Shown: piece after piece, positions 38,486 through 47,412 of the stretch | How the letters are laid out: every line of letters begins with the position of its first letter | How positions within the stretch are numbered: position 1 is the stretch's first letter | NCBI RefSeq assembly: GCF_900112795.1 | Contig: NZ_FONA01000007.1 | Coordinates: 1 to 64,000 of the forward strand | Length of the DNA: 64,000 nt | Direction of reading: 5' to 3' | DNA from: Thermophagus xiamenensis | GTDB lineage: Bacteria > Bacteroidota > Bacteroidia > Bacteroidales > Marinilabiliaceae | Position numbers and translations under genes: made by a program | The notes under the pieces: model-generated | Seen by the model: only the letters and a program-made list of their open reading frames with translations | Told to the model about the DNA's origin: nothing | Database searches by the model: none

Positions 38486-39823
38486 TCATACCACTCCTTG
38501 CGCAAGCATTGCTTCGGCAACCTTAACAAAACCTCCTATATTGGCGCCTTTTACGTAATTAATTTTACCATTATTCTCTTTTCCATATTTCACACAAGTA
38601 GCATGAATATTTTTCATGATTTGATGCAATCGGGTGTCCACTTCTTCCCTGCTCCAACCAAGCCGCATACTGTTTTGACTCATTTCAAGTCCTGACACAG
38701 CAACACCACCGGCATTAACGGCCTTACCCGGGGCAAACAAGGTATTTTTTACTGCATAGGAAACGGCCTCGGCGGTACATCCCATATTAGAAGCCTCCGC
38801 AATCAACCGACAACCGTTTTCAACCAACATTTTGGCATCATCTTCGTTAAGTTCGTTTTGTATAGCACAGGGAATGGCTATATCCACTTTTTGCTCCCAA
38901 GGTTTTTTGCCTTTGAAAAACTCAACACCATACTTCTGGGCATAAGGCTCAACAATATCCTGATTAGATGCCCTCAATTCCAACATATAATCAATTTTAC
39001 TTCCAGAGATACCATCAGGATCATAGACGTATCCATCTGGACCAGAAATGGTTACCACTTTAGCCCCCAACTCAGTAGCTTTGAGGGTAGCTCCCCACGC
39101 AACATTGCCAAAGCCGGAAATGGCAACGGTCTTACCTTCCAGTGTTTCATTCACTTGTTTTAGCATTTCCTGCACAAAGTAAACGGCACCAAACCCTGTA
39201 GCTTCAGGACGAATGAGGCTTCCGCCAAATTCCCGGCCTTTACCTGTAAGCACACCGGTAAATTCGTTTTTTAATTTTTTATACATCCCAAACAGATAGC
39301 CTATTTCGCGGCCACCTACGCCAATATCTCCGGCTGGAACATCGGTGTTGGGCCCGATATGACGGAACAACTCAGACATAAAAGCCTGGCAGAAGCGCAT
39401 AATTTCGTTATCAGATTTTCCTTTGGGACTAAAATCACTTCCACCCTTTCCGCCCCCCATGGGTAAAGAAGTCAAACTATTCTTAAAGGTTTGTTCAAAC
39501 CCTAAAAACTTAAGCCCACTAAGAGTAACGCTTGGGTGAAAGCGAAGGCCTCCTTTATATGGTCCCAAAGCTGAATTGAACTCAACTCGATAGCCACGAT
39601 TCACCTGAACCTCACCTTTATCATCTACCCACGGAACACGAAACATTACCACCCGTTCGGGCTCAGTCATTCGTTCCAATATTTTGGCTTTCTGATAGCG
39701 GGGATTTTCCATATAGAAGTCCCAGACGGTTTCAACAACTTCCTGTACGGCTTGAAGGAATTCATCTTCGCCAGGATTTTTCCTCCTGACGCTGTCCATA
39801 AAAGATTGCAATTTGTTCTCCAT
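38486..39823 (-). CDS. gdhA: NADP-specific glutamate dehydrogenase
   Basis: The 445-residue enzyme makes glutamate from 2-oxoglutarate and ammonia. It has the family core: GPYKGGLRFHPSVTLSGLKF, LPMGGGKGGSDFSPKGKSD with catalytic Lys near 126, VPAGDIGVGGREIGYLFG, and the Rossmann segment VAISGFGNVAWGA. SNMGCTAEAV and NAGGVAVSGLEMSQNS near the C-terminus are also typical. Length and motifs fit the hexameric NADP-linked type of enteric and Bacteroides enzymes, rather than the NAD type. Cofactor assignment is by similarity only. Probably its own transcription unit, because the next gene starts about 108 bases downstream. Confidence 0.95.
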   Translation of the reverse strand: MENKLQSFMDSVRRKNPGEDEFLQAVQEVVETVWDFYMENPRYQKAKILERMTEPERVVMFRVPWVDDKGEVQVNRGYRVEFNSALGPYKGGLRFHPSVTLSGLKFLGFEQTFKNSLTSLPMGGGKGGSDFSPKGKSDNEIMRFCQAFMSELFRHIGPNTDVPAGDIGVGGREIGYLFGMYKKLKNEFTGVLTGKGREFGGSLIRPEATGFGAVYFVQEMLKQVNETLEGKTVAISGFGNVAWGATLKATELGAKVVTISGPDGYVYDPDGISGSKIDYMLELRASNQDIVEPYAQKYGVEFFKGKKPWEQKVDIAIPCAIQNELNEDDAKMLVENGCRLIAEASNMGCTAEAVSYAVKNTLFAPGKAVNAGGVAVSGLEMSQNSMRLGWSREEVDTRLHQIMKNIHATCVKYGKENNGKINYVKGANIGGFVKVAEAMLAQGVV

Positions 39824-39855
39824 ATGTTCGGATTTTAAATATCAGAATCTGTCTT

Positions 39856-39890
39856 CAAAAATAGAGATATTTTTTATACGAAGTAACAAA
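39856..39890 (-). promoter_or_regulatory. Possible gdhA promoter
   Basis: On the minus strand TATTTTTG (39856-39863) matches TAnnTTTG and is preceded by TTTG (39887-39890) after 23 bases. The spacing is 2-3 bases above the usual range. It lies 33 bases before the gdhA ATG. Confidence 0.3.
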
Positions 39891-40086
39891 TTGAAAGTTT
39901 TTATTTCTGCAAACACCAACTACTTTTAATTCTGATTTTCTGATATTTAAAACCAAACATTTTTATGCATGACAAAAATCACCTTATAACAAACAAAAAA
40001 GCAACGATAAATCGTAAGGCAATTACAGGGATTGACACAATACAATTCTTTGTTTTTTAGCAGGCGAGAGGCAATTCATCTTTTAA

Positions 40087-40590
40087 TTATTTAGAAGTTC
40101 CCATTTGCTCCAGGCGTGCACTGACAGATAAATTTCTTTTCTCTGCATTGGCTTTACTATATTCAAAACTGATTTTACCTCCACGAATAACAAAGTTAAT
40201 TACTGCACCCTGCTCAATCATTCCCTCTTTTTCAGTAACCAGCAAAACAGATTTTCCCTCCAGTTTTTCCAAAACTTCGGGCATCTGTCGGCTTTGCCAG
40301 TGCCCCACAAACATGATATGTGGGCTTTGCACTTCCGAAGCAGACATATAATTGCGTACTATAATCGGCTGATTCCCTACCTTTTTGCCGGCGGTAATTT
40401 CTTTTAGTTTTTCGTATACCGATGTATGTCCCAACACTTCAATCACAAAATTCCCTGACCGTCTTTCTTCAGGCCATTCAATGTAACGAGTAAAATTGAA
40501 CAAGTAGAGCGATATATAATTTTCTTCCTGAGCGGCTGTACCGAAAGAAACCAGCCCCAAAAGAAAAATCAGCAATTGCTTTTGTAACAT
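40087..40590 (-). CDS. YfiR-family periplasmic protein
   Basis: The 167-residue protein has a signal peptide (MLQKQLLIFLLGLVSFGTAAQ). The mature part matches the YfiR/DUF4154 pattern: YLFNFTRYIEWPEE, FVIEVLGHTSVYEKL, then HIMFVGHWQSRQM and INFVIRGGKISFEYSKANAEKRNLSVSARL. In Pseudomonas YfiR is a periplasmic inhibitor of a diguanylate cyclase, but no cyclase is near. It follows the OmpL47-repeat gene by 5 bases on the same strand, so the pair is co-transcribed. The role here is unknown. Confidence 0.85.
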   Translation of the reverse strand: MLQKQLLIFLLGLVSFGTAAQEENYISLYLFNFTRYIEWPEERRSGNFVIEVLGHTSVYEKLKEITAGKKVGNQPIIVRNYMSASEVQSPHIMFVGHWQSRQMPEVLEKLEGKSVLLVTEKEGMIEQGAVINFVIRGGKISFEYSKANAEKRNLSVSARLEQMGTSK

Positions 40591-40595
40591 AAAGT

Positions 40596-42413
40596 TTATT
40601 TTTCTATAGCAAATTTGATAGTTTTAACAGCTTTGTTTTGCAGAGCATCAACAGCCTCAATGACAACCTCATAGTTTGCCGGAATCAGCCCTTCAACGGG
40701 TAGCTTATTTGAGAGAATTCCACCGTTAATGCTGTATTGAAGCGTTTCTTCGCCGGTAATATTATCTGTTGCTCCCAAATACAATTTTGTATTGGAAGGA
40801 TAAATAGTGAACTTTTCACCCCTCACCACTTTTTCGCCTATTGGTTCCACACTGAAATGAAAGTAAATTACCGGAGGTTCATCATCCATAACAAAAACCA
40901 TTTCCTGAGGTTCTTCGGCATTGTTAACCTGGTCTACCGAACTCCATTCCAATCGATTTAAGCCATGTTTCCAATCATTAAAAGGTTCGCCGTATAAACT
41001 TTCTTTCCCATTCAGTTTGAAAATAACCTTTTTGACTCCACTTTCCTTATCAATAGTCGAAATTTTGGCAAGAGTATTTCGGGATATAAATATGGTATCC
41101 CTGTTTCGGAAGAGAGGGCCGTTAAAAGTAACCTTAGAGGTTGGTGGTACCCTATCAATGAAAAACGACTCTACTTTTTCCTTGGCCGTATTGTTAACCC
41201 AATCCTGTGCCGAATAGCTTATTTTTACCAAATTATCACCTTTGGGCATGAAGGCTTCTGTATACTTCTCTTTGGTAAGAAAAGAATTATAACTGTAAAG
41301 TATTTCCTTAACTCCTGATTTGTCATCTTTAGCCGAGAGGACAACCCTAGTTCTGCCCGAAATATAATTATGCTTGCCCTGATAAAGGTCCCCCTCAAAA
41401 CGCAAACTCACAACAGGGGCTTCTCGGTCGATATAGTAGTCGAACACAATATCTTCTTCAGTATCTTTTTTATTTCCTGAAGAGATGGTTCCTATAACCT
41501 TTGGTTCCTCCTTATTTCCGACCTGGTCCTCGGCATAGAAGGTAATGGTTGATTGATCATCGCTAAGCAGCGATACCGGAATAGGTTTTTGATATACCAG
41601 AAACTCACCATCATTAATGGCATAAAAGATATTTTTCACACCTGAAACGGTATCTTTACTTTCCAAGATTATCAAGGCATCAGGTGCTACTACACCGTCT
41701 TTATTAATCCCTTCAATGCTATGGTCCGAAACAGGGGCCGTCTTATCCACCACAAAAGTCATCTGTTGAGGCTTTTCTGCATTACCAACATTATCCAGAG
41801 CATAAAACAGAACTTCATATTTTTTCTCCGCTTCAAAATTGAGAGGGTTTTCTTTTAAACTTTTATAATCCGACCCGTTTATAGAATAGAAAAAGTCAGC
41901 AAGCCCCGACATTTCATCCTTCCCTTTAAAAGTAATTTCCTTCCCATTACCCACAAAAATTATTTCACCGGTTCTATACAAAGAGGTTTGACCAAATACC
42001 ATTTTGGAAACAGGCGGAATTCCATCGGCATATACATCAAAAATGATATCCTGATGAGGATACTTTACTTTATGAGTAGTGGTATCCACAGCCCAGGGCG
42101 ATCGAATGGTATTCCATCCTTCAGTATCCAAATACATTGGGTTGGCATACTGGCTGGTTGAAGTACTTTCCAATAACCAACTTTCGGCCTCCTCATCGGG
42201 CGAAGTGGATATCTTAAGATAAAGAGGAAGACTCTTATTAATGTACAACTTTCCGTCAGCACCTTTATAAATTACTTTTTTATGCTTTAAAGGTTCTTGA
42301 GCCATGATTTTTTGGGGCACGAACAACAATGCCAACAGTGTAACAAAAATATTTATTAGTTTGGGTTTTAAGAAGGGGGTTAAAGGTTCCTGCAGAAAGT
42401 AGTTTATAGACAT
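40596..42413 (-). CDS. Secreted protein with five OmpL47-type beta-domain repeats
   Basis: The protein of about 605 residues is read from the ATG at 42413 (MSINYFLQEPL). The N-terminal hydrophobic signal FVTLLALLFVPQKIMAQ is cut at MAQ. After a region of about 110 residues come five units of about 95 residues. Each has a phrase like FFYSINGSDYKSL or VIFKLNGKESLYGEPF, then a YxAxDxVGN segment, then an IDRxxP linker (for example DKTAPVSD, DREAPVVS, DRVPPTSK). These fit OmpL47-type domains, found in surface proteins. The frame is open to an ATG at 42482, but 23 extra cysteine-rich residues would precede the signal. Co-transcribed with the YfiR-like gene. Function unknown. Confidence 0.8.
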   Translation of the reverse strand: MSINYFLQEPLTPFLKPKLINIFVTLLALLFVPQKIMAQEPLKHKKVIYKGADGKLYINKSLPLYLKISTSPDEEAESWLLESTSTSQYANPMYLDTEGWNTIRSPWAVDTTTHKVKYPHQDIIFDVYADGIPPVSKMVFGQTSLYRTGEIIFVGNGKEITFKGKDEMSGLADFFYSINGSDYKSLKENPLNFEAEKKYEVLFYALDNVGNAEKPQQMTFVVDKTAPVSDHSIEGINKDGVVAPDALIILESKDTVSGVKNIFYAINDGEFLVYQKPIPVSLLSDDQSTITFYAEDQVGNKEEPKVIGTISSGNKKDTEEDIVFDYYIDREAPVVSLRFEGDLYQGKHNYISGRTRVVLSAKDDKSGVKEILYSYNSFLTKEKYTEAFMPKGDNLVKISYSAQDWVNNTAKEKVESFFIDRVPPTSKVTFNGPLFRNRDTIFISRNTLAKISTIDKESGVKKVIFKLNGKESLYGEPFNDWKHGLNRLEWSSVDQVNNAEEPQEMVFVMDDEPPVIYFHFSVEPIGEKVVRGEKFTIYPSNTKLYLGATDNITGEETLQYSINGGILSNKLPVEGLIPANYEVVIEAVDALQNKAVKTIKFAIEK

Positions 42414-42627
42414 AGTTAGACAAGTTTTTGATTTTTTATGGCATACGACACACCCCCGCTCATAGCAATGCTTTTTTGTCATGAGCCATTGAACCGTTGA
42501 TAAACCAACATATTTTTTCGATTAATCAATTTATTTTGACAATGTTTACATCGTAATTAATCCGGCTTTCCTTCTACAACAAATTAAATAGGTGGACATA
42601 TCCCCGGCAGAGTATCAGGAATAATTA

Positions 42628-42635
42628 TATCTTTG
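42628..42635 (+). promoter_or_regulatory. Possible -7 element of the LacI-family gene
   Basis: TATCTTTG matches TAnnTTTG and lies 23 bases before the ATG at 42658. No clear -33 element is visible 19-21 bases upstream. Confidence 0.35.
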
Positions 42636-42657
42636 TCTTAACTAAACATATTTAGCC

Positions 42658-43578
42658 ATGCCTCACGTTACATTAAACATGGTAGCCCGCAAAGCTGGGG
42701 TATCAAAAACCACCGCTTCGTTAGTACTCAACGGGAAAGCGGACAGATTAAACATTGCTTCAGGCACTCAGGAACGTGTAAAACAAATTGCTAAAGAACT
42801 AAATTATCAGCCCGGACATTTTAATCCGGGACGATTAAATGGCAAAACAGGCATTATAGGCGTAGTTGCATCACAATTTTCATCCTACCCGAACAACTTA
42901 TGGTTTAACCATGTGGTCACCATTTTACAGCTTAATAAATATGTGGCAATACCAATCCTTTTAAGAGAAGAGACTAGAACATTAAACAATATTGTTGCTG
43001 CCGATGGTTATCTCCTTTTAGACGAAAAGGCGGTTTCATTATTCGAAAAAGTGAAAAATTCGGATACCAAAGCCATTTGTTGCGGATTTCAAACGGAAAA
43101 GGAAGATTTTAAATGCATCCATCCCAACTGGCGGGATATGGTCAATGAAATGGTAGCAGCACTCTACCAATACAATAGGAAAGCAATTGGTTTAGTGACA
43201 AAAGATTCTCAAAAAATATCCACTCAAACAATTATTAACACCTATAGAGAAAATTATTGCGATCGCTTCGATATTCAAGAAAACATCTGTTATATTTCGG
43301 AAAACCAATACACTTCCGAAGCCATAGCCAAAGCATGCATGAGTTTGGTAGACAAAGGGGTCAATGGCGTAATTTTTGAGTCTGGCGACATGGTCCAAAA
43401 GGCTTTATTAGAAAGAAACATCAGGCAACTTTTAACCACCCGAAAGGTGCTTTTTGCCTGTTATGGGGAAAGGCCGGAATTTAATGTTTTCGAACAGGAT
43501 GGCTTACTGATAATTCCGGAAAACATAGAGGCCATGGCCCAAGAAACCGTCAACAATGTGTTAAAAAAAACTACTTAA
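42658..43578 (+). CDS. LacI-family transcriptional regulator
   Basis: The 306-residue protein begins with a LacI-type helix-turn-helix (VTLNMVARKAGVSKTTASLVLN, residues 4-25), then a hinge region ending near ELNYQPGHFNPGRLNGKTGIIGVV. The C-terminal part resembles a periplasmic-binding-protein ligand domain (about 60-300) but is shorter and more divergent than usual, with no easily seen sugar-binding signature. It is alone on the plus strand, divergent from the OmpL47 and YfiR-like pair and convergent with the B12 operon. The regulated gene cannot be deduced, though the divergent pair is the natural candidate (inference). Confidence 0.85.
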   Translation: MPHVTLNMVARKAGVSKTTASLVLNGKADRLNIASGTQERVKQIAKELNYQPGHFNPGRLNGKTGIIGVVASQFSSYPNNLWFNHVVTILQLNKYVAIPILLREETRTLNNIVAADGYLLLDEKAVSLFEKVKNSDTKAICCGFQTEKEDFKCIHPNWRDMVNEMVAALYQYNRKAIGLVTKDSQKISTQTIINTYRENYCDRFDIQENICYISENQYTSEAIAKACMSLVDKGVNGVIFESGDMVQKALLERNIRQLLTTRKVLFACYGERPEFNVFEQDGLLIIPENIEAMAQETVNNVLKKTT

Positions 43579-43612
43579 CATTAAGATACAAAAAAAGACA
43601 AATCAAAATAAA

Positions 43613-43731
43613 ATCCCCCGGGCATTTAAACAGGTTGAACCAGGATAAAATTGGGCCGGGTAAACTGTCTTTGAATGTCTTATGGCAAAACAAATCAAAT
43701 TAGCACAAACAGCGGAAAATGCCCGGGGGAT
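43613..43731. terminator. Inverted repeat with an 89-nt loop after the B12 operon
   Basis: ATCCCCCGGGCATTT at 43613-43627 is perfectly complementary to AAATGCCCGGGGGAT at 43717-43731 (15 pairs). On the minus strand the structure is followed by TTTATTTT, so it could stop the btuG transcript. The loop of 89 bases is far larger than a normal terminator loop. It also lies between the convergent LacI gene and the btuG-like gene. Confidence 0.5.
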
Positions 43732-43745
43732 AGATTATCCGGTAT

Positions 43746-44873
43746 TTATTCAGACACGAAAATAAAATTACAAGGACCAATGCCTATATTTTCGATGTAG
43801 GTCTCTAATTTATTCCCATTTACATCATACACCTCAACACTTCCGGGTGAAGTATAATCTGGAGCAATACCTACATAAAGATTCCCGGTGGCAGGATCCA
43901 CACTCATGCCATTAACGGCTACATCAGCAAATTTATCAACCGGCAACTCAGTAGCATCGATGTTCACTTCCCAAATTCCAGGATATCCGTATCCTCCTCC
44001 AAAATAAATACTCTGACCATCGGCAGCCATTGCCATTCGGGTGGGTTTGCCATAGATGGCTTCATCCACCTCCAAAGTTTTTTCTACCTCATAGGTATTG
44101 GTATTTATCTGATGCAGGGCTCCGGGTGTGGAACGGACTACCTCCCAGGTTTCCATGTCATATTCATTATATCCTGCAGTGAGAACCCACACATCGCCAT
44201 TGACATCTTCTACCACATCCTGAGGACAGTCGTGAACCTTTATCGTTTCTTTTACTGAATAATCGGATAGATCTATAACCGAAACAGTATCGTTAGCACC
44301 ATAACCACCACTGTTCGCTACCCATAATTCATCATTGATAACGGCCATTCCTTCCGGGCCGGCACTCACATCTATTGTGTTGATTACCGTCAACTGCTGC
44401 GGATCAATTACGACGATCTGTCCATCATTCCCCCACTGAGAGACATAAACCAATCCAGCATACACCACGGCATACCTAGGATTATCTATGCCATCCTCAA
44501 TTTCATAGACATATTCAAAATTCTTATTATTAACCACCATGATACTTCCTGACCCATTTAATACCAGAAAAGAAAGGGTGTCTACAGAAACCATATCCTG
44601 CAAAACATCTCCCAATACCTGGGTATTATTTCTTTCGGTAAAAATATCCCCCATCACAGTATCCTCTGCAATGTATGAAACTGATGCGTTGCTTACACCA
44701 AAGGCCCCTTGATTCAAAACAAAGACACCATTGGTAAAGTCGCCTCTATCAATTGCACCGTTGTTGTTATCGTCATCTTCGCACGATGTCAGCATCACCG
44801 CCAGCGATAAACCAAAAATCTTCAATATGTTCTGTAGTGAACGCTTCCTGCTAAAAAATTCCAATCGTTTCAT
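43746..44873 (-). CDS. BtuG-like beta-propeller surface lipoprotein
   Basis: The protein of about 375 residues starts at ATG 44873 (MKRLEFFSRKRSL), has a hydrophobic signal (IFGLSLAVMLTSC) and a lipobox cysteine in LTSC, then an acidic Asp/Asn-rich tether. The rest consists of YncE/DUF5074-type blades such as GLVYVSQWGNDGQIVVID, ELWVANSGGYGANDTVSVIDL and DVVEDVNGDVWVLTAGYNEYD. In Bacteroides, BtuG proteins of this class are surface lipoproteins that bind cobalamin very tightly and pass it to BtuB. Here it directly follows a BtuB-like receptor under a cobalamin riboswitch, which supports the same role (inference). The frame opens at a TTG at 44882. Confidence 0.85.
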   Translation of the reverse strand: MKRLEFFSRKRSLQNILKIFGLSLAVMLTSCEDDDNNNGAIDRGDFTNGVFVLNQGAFGVSNASVSYIAEDTVMGDIFTERNNTQVLGDVLQDMVSVDTLSFLVLNGSGSIMVVNNKNFEYVYEIEDGIDNPRYAVVYAGLVYVSQWGNDGQIVVIDPQQLTVINTIDVSAGPEGMAVINDELWVANSGGYGANDTVSVIDLSDYSVKETIKVHDCPQDVVEDVNGDVWVLTAGYNEYDMETWEVVRSTPGALHQINTNTYEVEKTLEVDEAIYGKPTRMAMAADGQSIYFGGGYGYPGIWEVNIDATELPVDKFADVAVNGMSVDPATGNLYVGIAPDYTSPGSVEVYDVNGNKLETYIENIGIGPCNFIFVSE

Positions 44874-44887
44874 TCTTATCAACTTTT

Positions 44888-46795
44888 TTAAATAGTTAAA
44901 CTCAGTGTAATTCTATAGTTTCGCGGCGGCATGGCATACCAAGCCACCACCTGGTAAGCGGTATCCGTAATATTATTAACCTTAAAGGAGAGGTCAGCAC
45001 CAACATTCAAAAGCTTTAATTTATATCCGACCATGCCGTTCAACAGCGTATAGGCTTCCAAAGTGTTTTTATAATCGTAATACCTTTCGCCGGTGTAGAC
45101 ACCTGAAAGCGTGACATAAAACGGTCGGCAAGCAAAGCTCAAGACCGTGTTCACCTTATGCTTCGGGGTATAGATCATTTGTTGATCATTGTATTCATCA
45201 TCGGTAGTTAAGGTTGAGCTCACATAGGTATAAAACACGCGGACGGCCAAGGTGTTAACACCTGCTTGTGAGGTAAGCTGCAACCCTGCCTCCACACCTA
45301 GCGTTTCGCCGGTTTGTTTATTCCGTGGCATCCATTTCCCGCCATCCTCCGGAAGCCATACGATAATATCATTGGTTCGTGAAGCAAACAGAGCGGTGGT
45401 CACCTCTGTTTTAACCGTTTCACTCATCGAAAAGGAGAAATCGATGCCCATATCTCCCGACCATCCGGCTTCTGCCTTCAAATCGAGATTACCCATGGAA
45501 TAGCCATCATCTTTCCAGTAAAGATCATTCAGGTTAGGAATTCGGTAATTTTTTGAGACCGTCCCTTTAATGGTTGCCCAATTCACTAACGGATGCTCCA
45601 GTCCCAACGAGAAAACCACCGGTTGTTCATTCCCGTTGGTTAACTCTTCGCGCACACTCAATACTGCAGCACCACGTCCATTGGCCCAGCCATAACGCCC
45701 CGACACAAAAGCCGACAGGCGGTGACGCGTTACATCACCTATATATCCGTCTGACCATGCCAGTTCGTTAGTGTAATTCACCCCAGCATTGATGGAATGA
45801 AGCACCCCGACCCGATATTTATATTCGGCCTCACTAATCCACGATCTGGAATTATTGTCGGCCTGAGGGTCCACATAGTCGGGATTGGAGTAGAGAACCT
45901 TGTTGCGAATCAATCCCTGTTTGAGTTGAAACGTTCCTCTTTGTCCGTAATATTTAAAGTTGGCCGAGACCAGAAAATTCTTATCCTTCTGATTGGTATC
46001 GTCGGGCTGGCGGCTGGTCATAAGGGTTTGCAAATCCTTGTTGTAGTCCTGAAACCACAGCCCAGTTGTCATCATCGACCGATCGGAAATGCGCCATTGA
46101 TTTTCCTGTAAAACGCCATATTGTTCAACACCGGCATTGGTCTGAGTTTCTTTGGGATGACCGATACGAGAAGTATTAATGAAGGAAAAATCATTATCGG
46201 CCTGCTGTCCAAAGACCGCCAGCCGACCGGCAAATCCGGAATTTCCCATCTTCACATCGGCAGCGGCGGCGCCAAATCCGAAACTGCCGGTTGAAGCTGA
46301 AACATTCAAGCCATTCTTCATCCCCAAAAGATCCTTGCCCGACAAATGGATAACCCCCGAAACAGCACCACTGCCAAACAGGGTTCCGGAACCTCCCCGC
46401 TGCACTTCCACATGATTAAAAAAGCGCACCGGCATAACCGAAAGGTTTACGCCACCATTCATGGGGCTTTGAATATTCAATCCGTTCCACAAAACGGCCG
46501 TATGATTGGTTCTCCCTCCACGCATACTGAGGGATGTGAGGCCGCCAACACCATACGTTTTTATATCAATGCCCGATGCGGCAGATAATAGAGATGAGAG
46601 AGATTCCTCTTGATGAAGATTCATCAACGAAGAATCGGGCGAAGTCACAGAAGCACCCACCGCAAATTCCCTTAGGCGGGTAGATGTTACACGCACCTCT
46701 TTTAATCGCACGGGTTCCTCCTGAAAAAGATCCTGTGCGCTGACCCACATCGGGAATATCAGTGAAATGCAAATCCCAGAATACTTCAACAACAT
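44888..46795 (-). CDS. BtuB-like TonB-dependent receptor, probably for cobalamin
   Basis: The 635-residue protein has a signal peptide (MLLKYSGICISLIFPMWVSAQ). A plug domain follows, with VRLKEVRVTSTRLREF, then LSMRGGRTNHTAVLWNGLNIQ and VEVQRGGSGTLFGSGAVSGVI. The barrel ends in ITLSLTI, and the length is near that of BtuB-type receptors (about 600-650). There is no CarboxypepD-like N-terminal domain. The upstream leader carries a clear cobalamin riboswitch and the next gene is BtuG-like, so cobalamin or a corrinoid is the likely substrate. That assignment rests on context. Confidence 0.88.
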   Translation of the reverse strand: MLLKYSGICISLIFPMWVSAQDLFQEEPVRLKEVRVTSTRLREFAVGASVTSPDSSLMNLHQEESLSSLLSAASGIDIKTYGVGGLTSLSMRGGRTNHTAVLWNGLNIQSPMNGGVNLSVMPVRFFNHVEVQRGGSGTLFGSGAVSGVIHLSGKDLLGMKNGLNVSASTGSFGFGAAAADVKMGNSGFAGRLAVFGQQADNDFSFINTSRIGHPKETQTNAGVEQYGVLQENQWRISDRSMMTTGLWFQDYNKDLQTLMTSRQPDDTNQKDKNFLVSANFKYYGQRGTFQLKQGLIRNKVLYSNPDYVDPQADNNSRSWISEAEYKYRVGVLHSINAGVNYTNELAWSDGYIGDVTRHRLSAFVSGRYGWANGRGAAVLSVREELTNGNEQPVVFSLGLEHPLVNWATIKGTVSKNYRIPNLNDLYWKDDGYSMGNLDLKAEAGWSGDMGIDFSFSMSETVKTEVTTALFASRTNDIIVWLPEDGGKWMPRNKQTGETLGVEAGLQLTSQAGVNTLAVRVFYTYVSSTLTTDDEYNDQQMIYTPKHKVNTVLSFACRPFYVTLSGVYTGERYYDYKNTLEAYTLLNGMVGYKLKLLNVGADLSFKVNNITDTAYQVVAWYAMPPRNYRITLSLTI

Positions 46796-46802
46796 AGTTA
46801 CA

Positions 46803-46826
46803 AATGATTAAACAGATTTAATCATT
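46803..46826 (-). promoter_or_regulatory. Hairpin just before the btuB-like start codon
   Basis: On the minus strand AATGATTAAA and TTTAATCATT form 10 perfect pairs around TCTG, ending 7 bases before the ATG at 46795. It is positioned to mask the translation start, and so may be the expression platform of the riboswitch (inference). Confidence 0.5.
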
Positions 46827-46908
46827 CGCAACATCCGGTACAGTGAAAATAGAACGGAAAAAACTGTTCATATCTTCGCTTTTTCACCCGAAAGCTACGA
46901 ATTTAGAT

Positions 46909-47110
46909 TTACTGGCAGGTCTTCTGGCTTGCTCCGGTTTGAACCGCCTTCCCAAAAGCTGTGGTTATGATTAATCACAGTTTTCAGTGGCAGGGGGTAT
47001 TGTTCAAACCTTTTAAAGAGCTTACAGCTGCGGGGACAGCTCCGGACTTTAACCGGATTCCCTTTTAATCATTCTCTCGGAAGTAAATACGAGAGCAATG
47101 AACCAGTTTT
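46909..47110 (-). ncRNA. Cobalamin riboswitch
   Basis: Read on the minus strand, the conserved parts appear in order: GGGAATCCGGTTAAAGTCCG, GGAGCTGTCCCCGCAGCTGT, AAGCTC, then the core GCCACTG in CCCCTGCCACTGAAAAC, and the B12-box GCCAGAAGACCTGCC (46914-46928). The outer stem could form from ACTGG near 47105 and CCAGT near 46911. This is the standard AdoCbl/cobalamin riboswitch layout. It precedes a BtuB-like receptor, as expected for repression by cobalamin. Confidence 0.93.
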
Positions 47111-47117
47111 ATGTCGA

Positions 47118-47147
47118 CAAATGTAATATTTTTTTCTTTCTTGCAAA
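47118..47147 (-). promoter_or_regulatory. Probable promoter of the B12 uptake operon
   Basis: On the minus strand a TTTG (47144-47147) is followed after 18 bases by TACATTTG (47118-47125), matching TAnnTTTG. The predicted start near 47111 coincides with the 5' end of the cobalamin riboswitch, which supports both calls. Confidence 0.6.
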
Positions 47148-47203
47148 AGAAAATTTTTTGTGCTTTTCGAACAAAAAATTCGATGCAAATCTTTTTATTT
47201 TTT

Positions 47204-47343
47204 ATGCGCATGAAATGATAAAATTATGCGGAAGAAATTTTTTATCATGCGCATCTTTTCCCTGTTAGAATACGCATCTTTTTTTCAATTCATGGGCAAC
47301 CTTTCACTATTCCACAAGTATCCCTAAAACAATAAATGCGCAT
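47204..47343. repeat. Cluster of three ATGCGCAT palindromes
   Basis: ATGCGCAT occurs at 47204-47211, 47247-47254 and 47336-47343, with a related ACGCAT at 47272-47277. The first two also form a perfect 10-base inverted repeat (ATGCGCATGA and TCATGCGCAT, 31-base loop). This is dense for an AT-rich gap. It could be a protein-binding site array. Confidence 0.6.
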
Positions 47344-47412
47344 ACTTTCTCCCATTGATAAGCATTGATTACAATCTCTAAAGTATTAACTAGTTATTAG
47401 CAGAATGGAATT

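Noticed and set aside
46909-47110. tRNA or other structured RNA instead of a riboswitch
   Set aside because: No tRNA arm pattern is present, while the cobalamin riboswitch core elements are all there in order.
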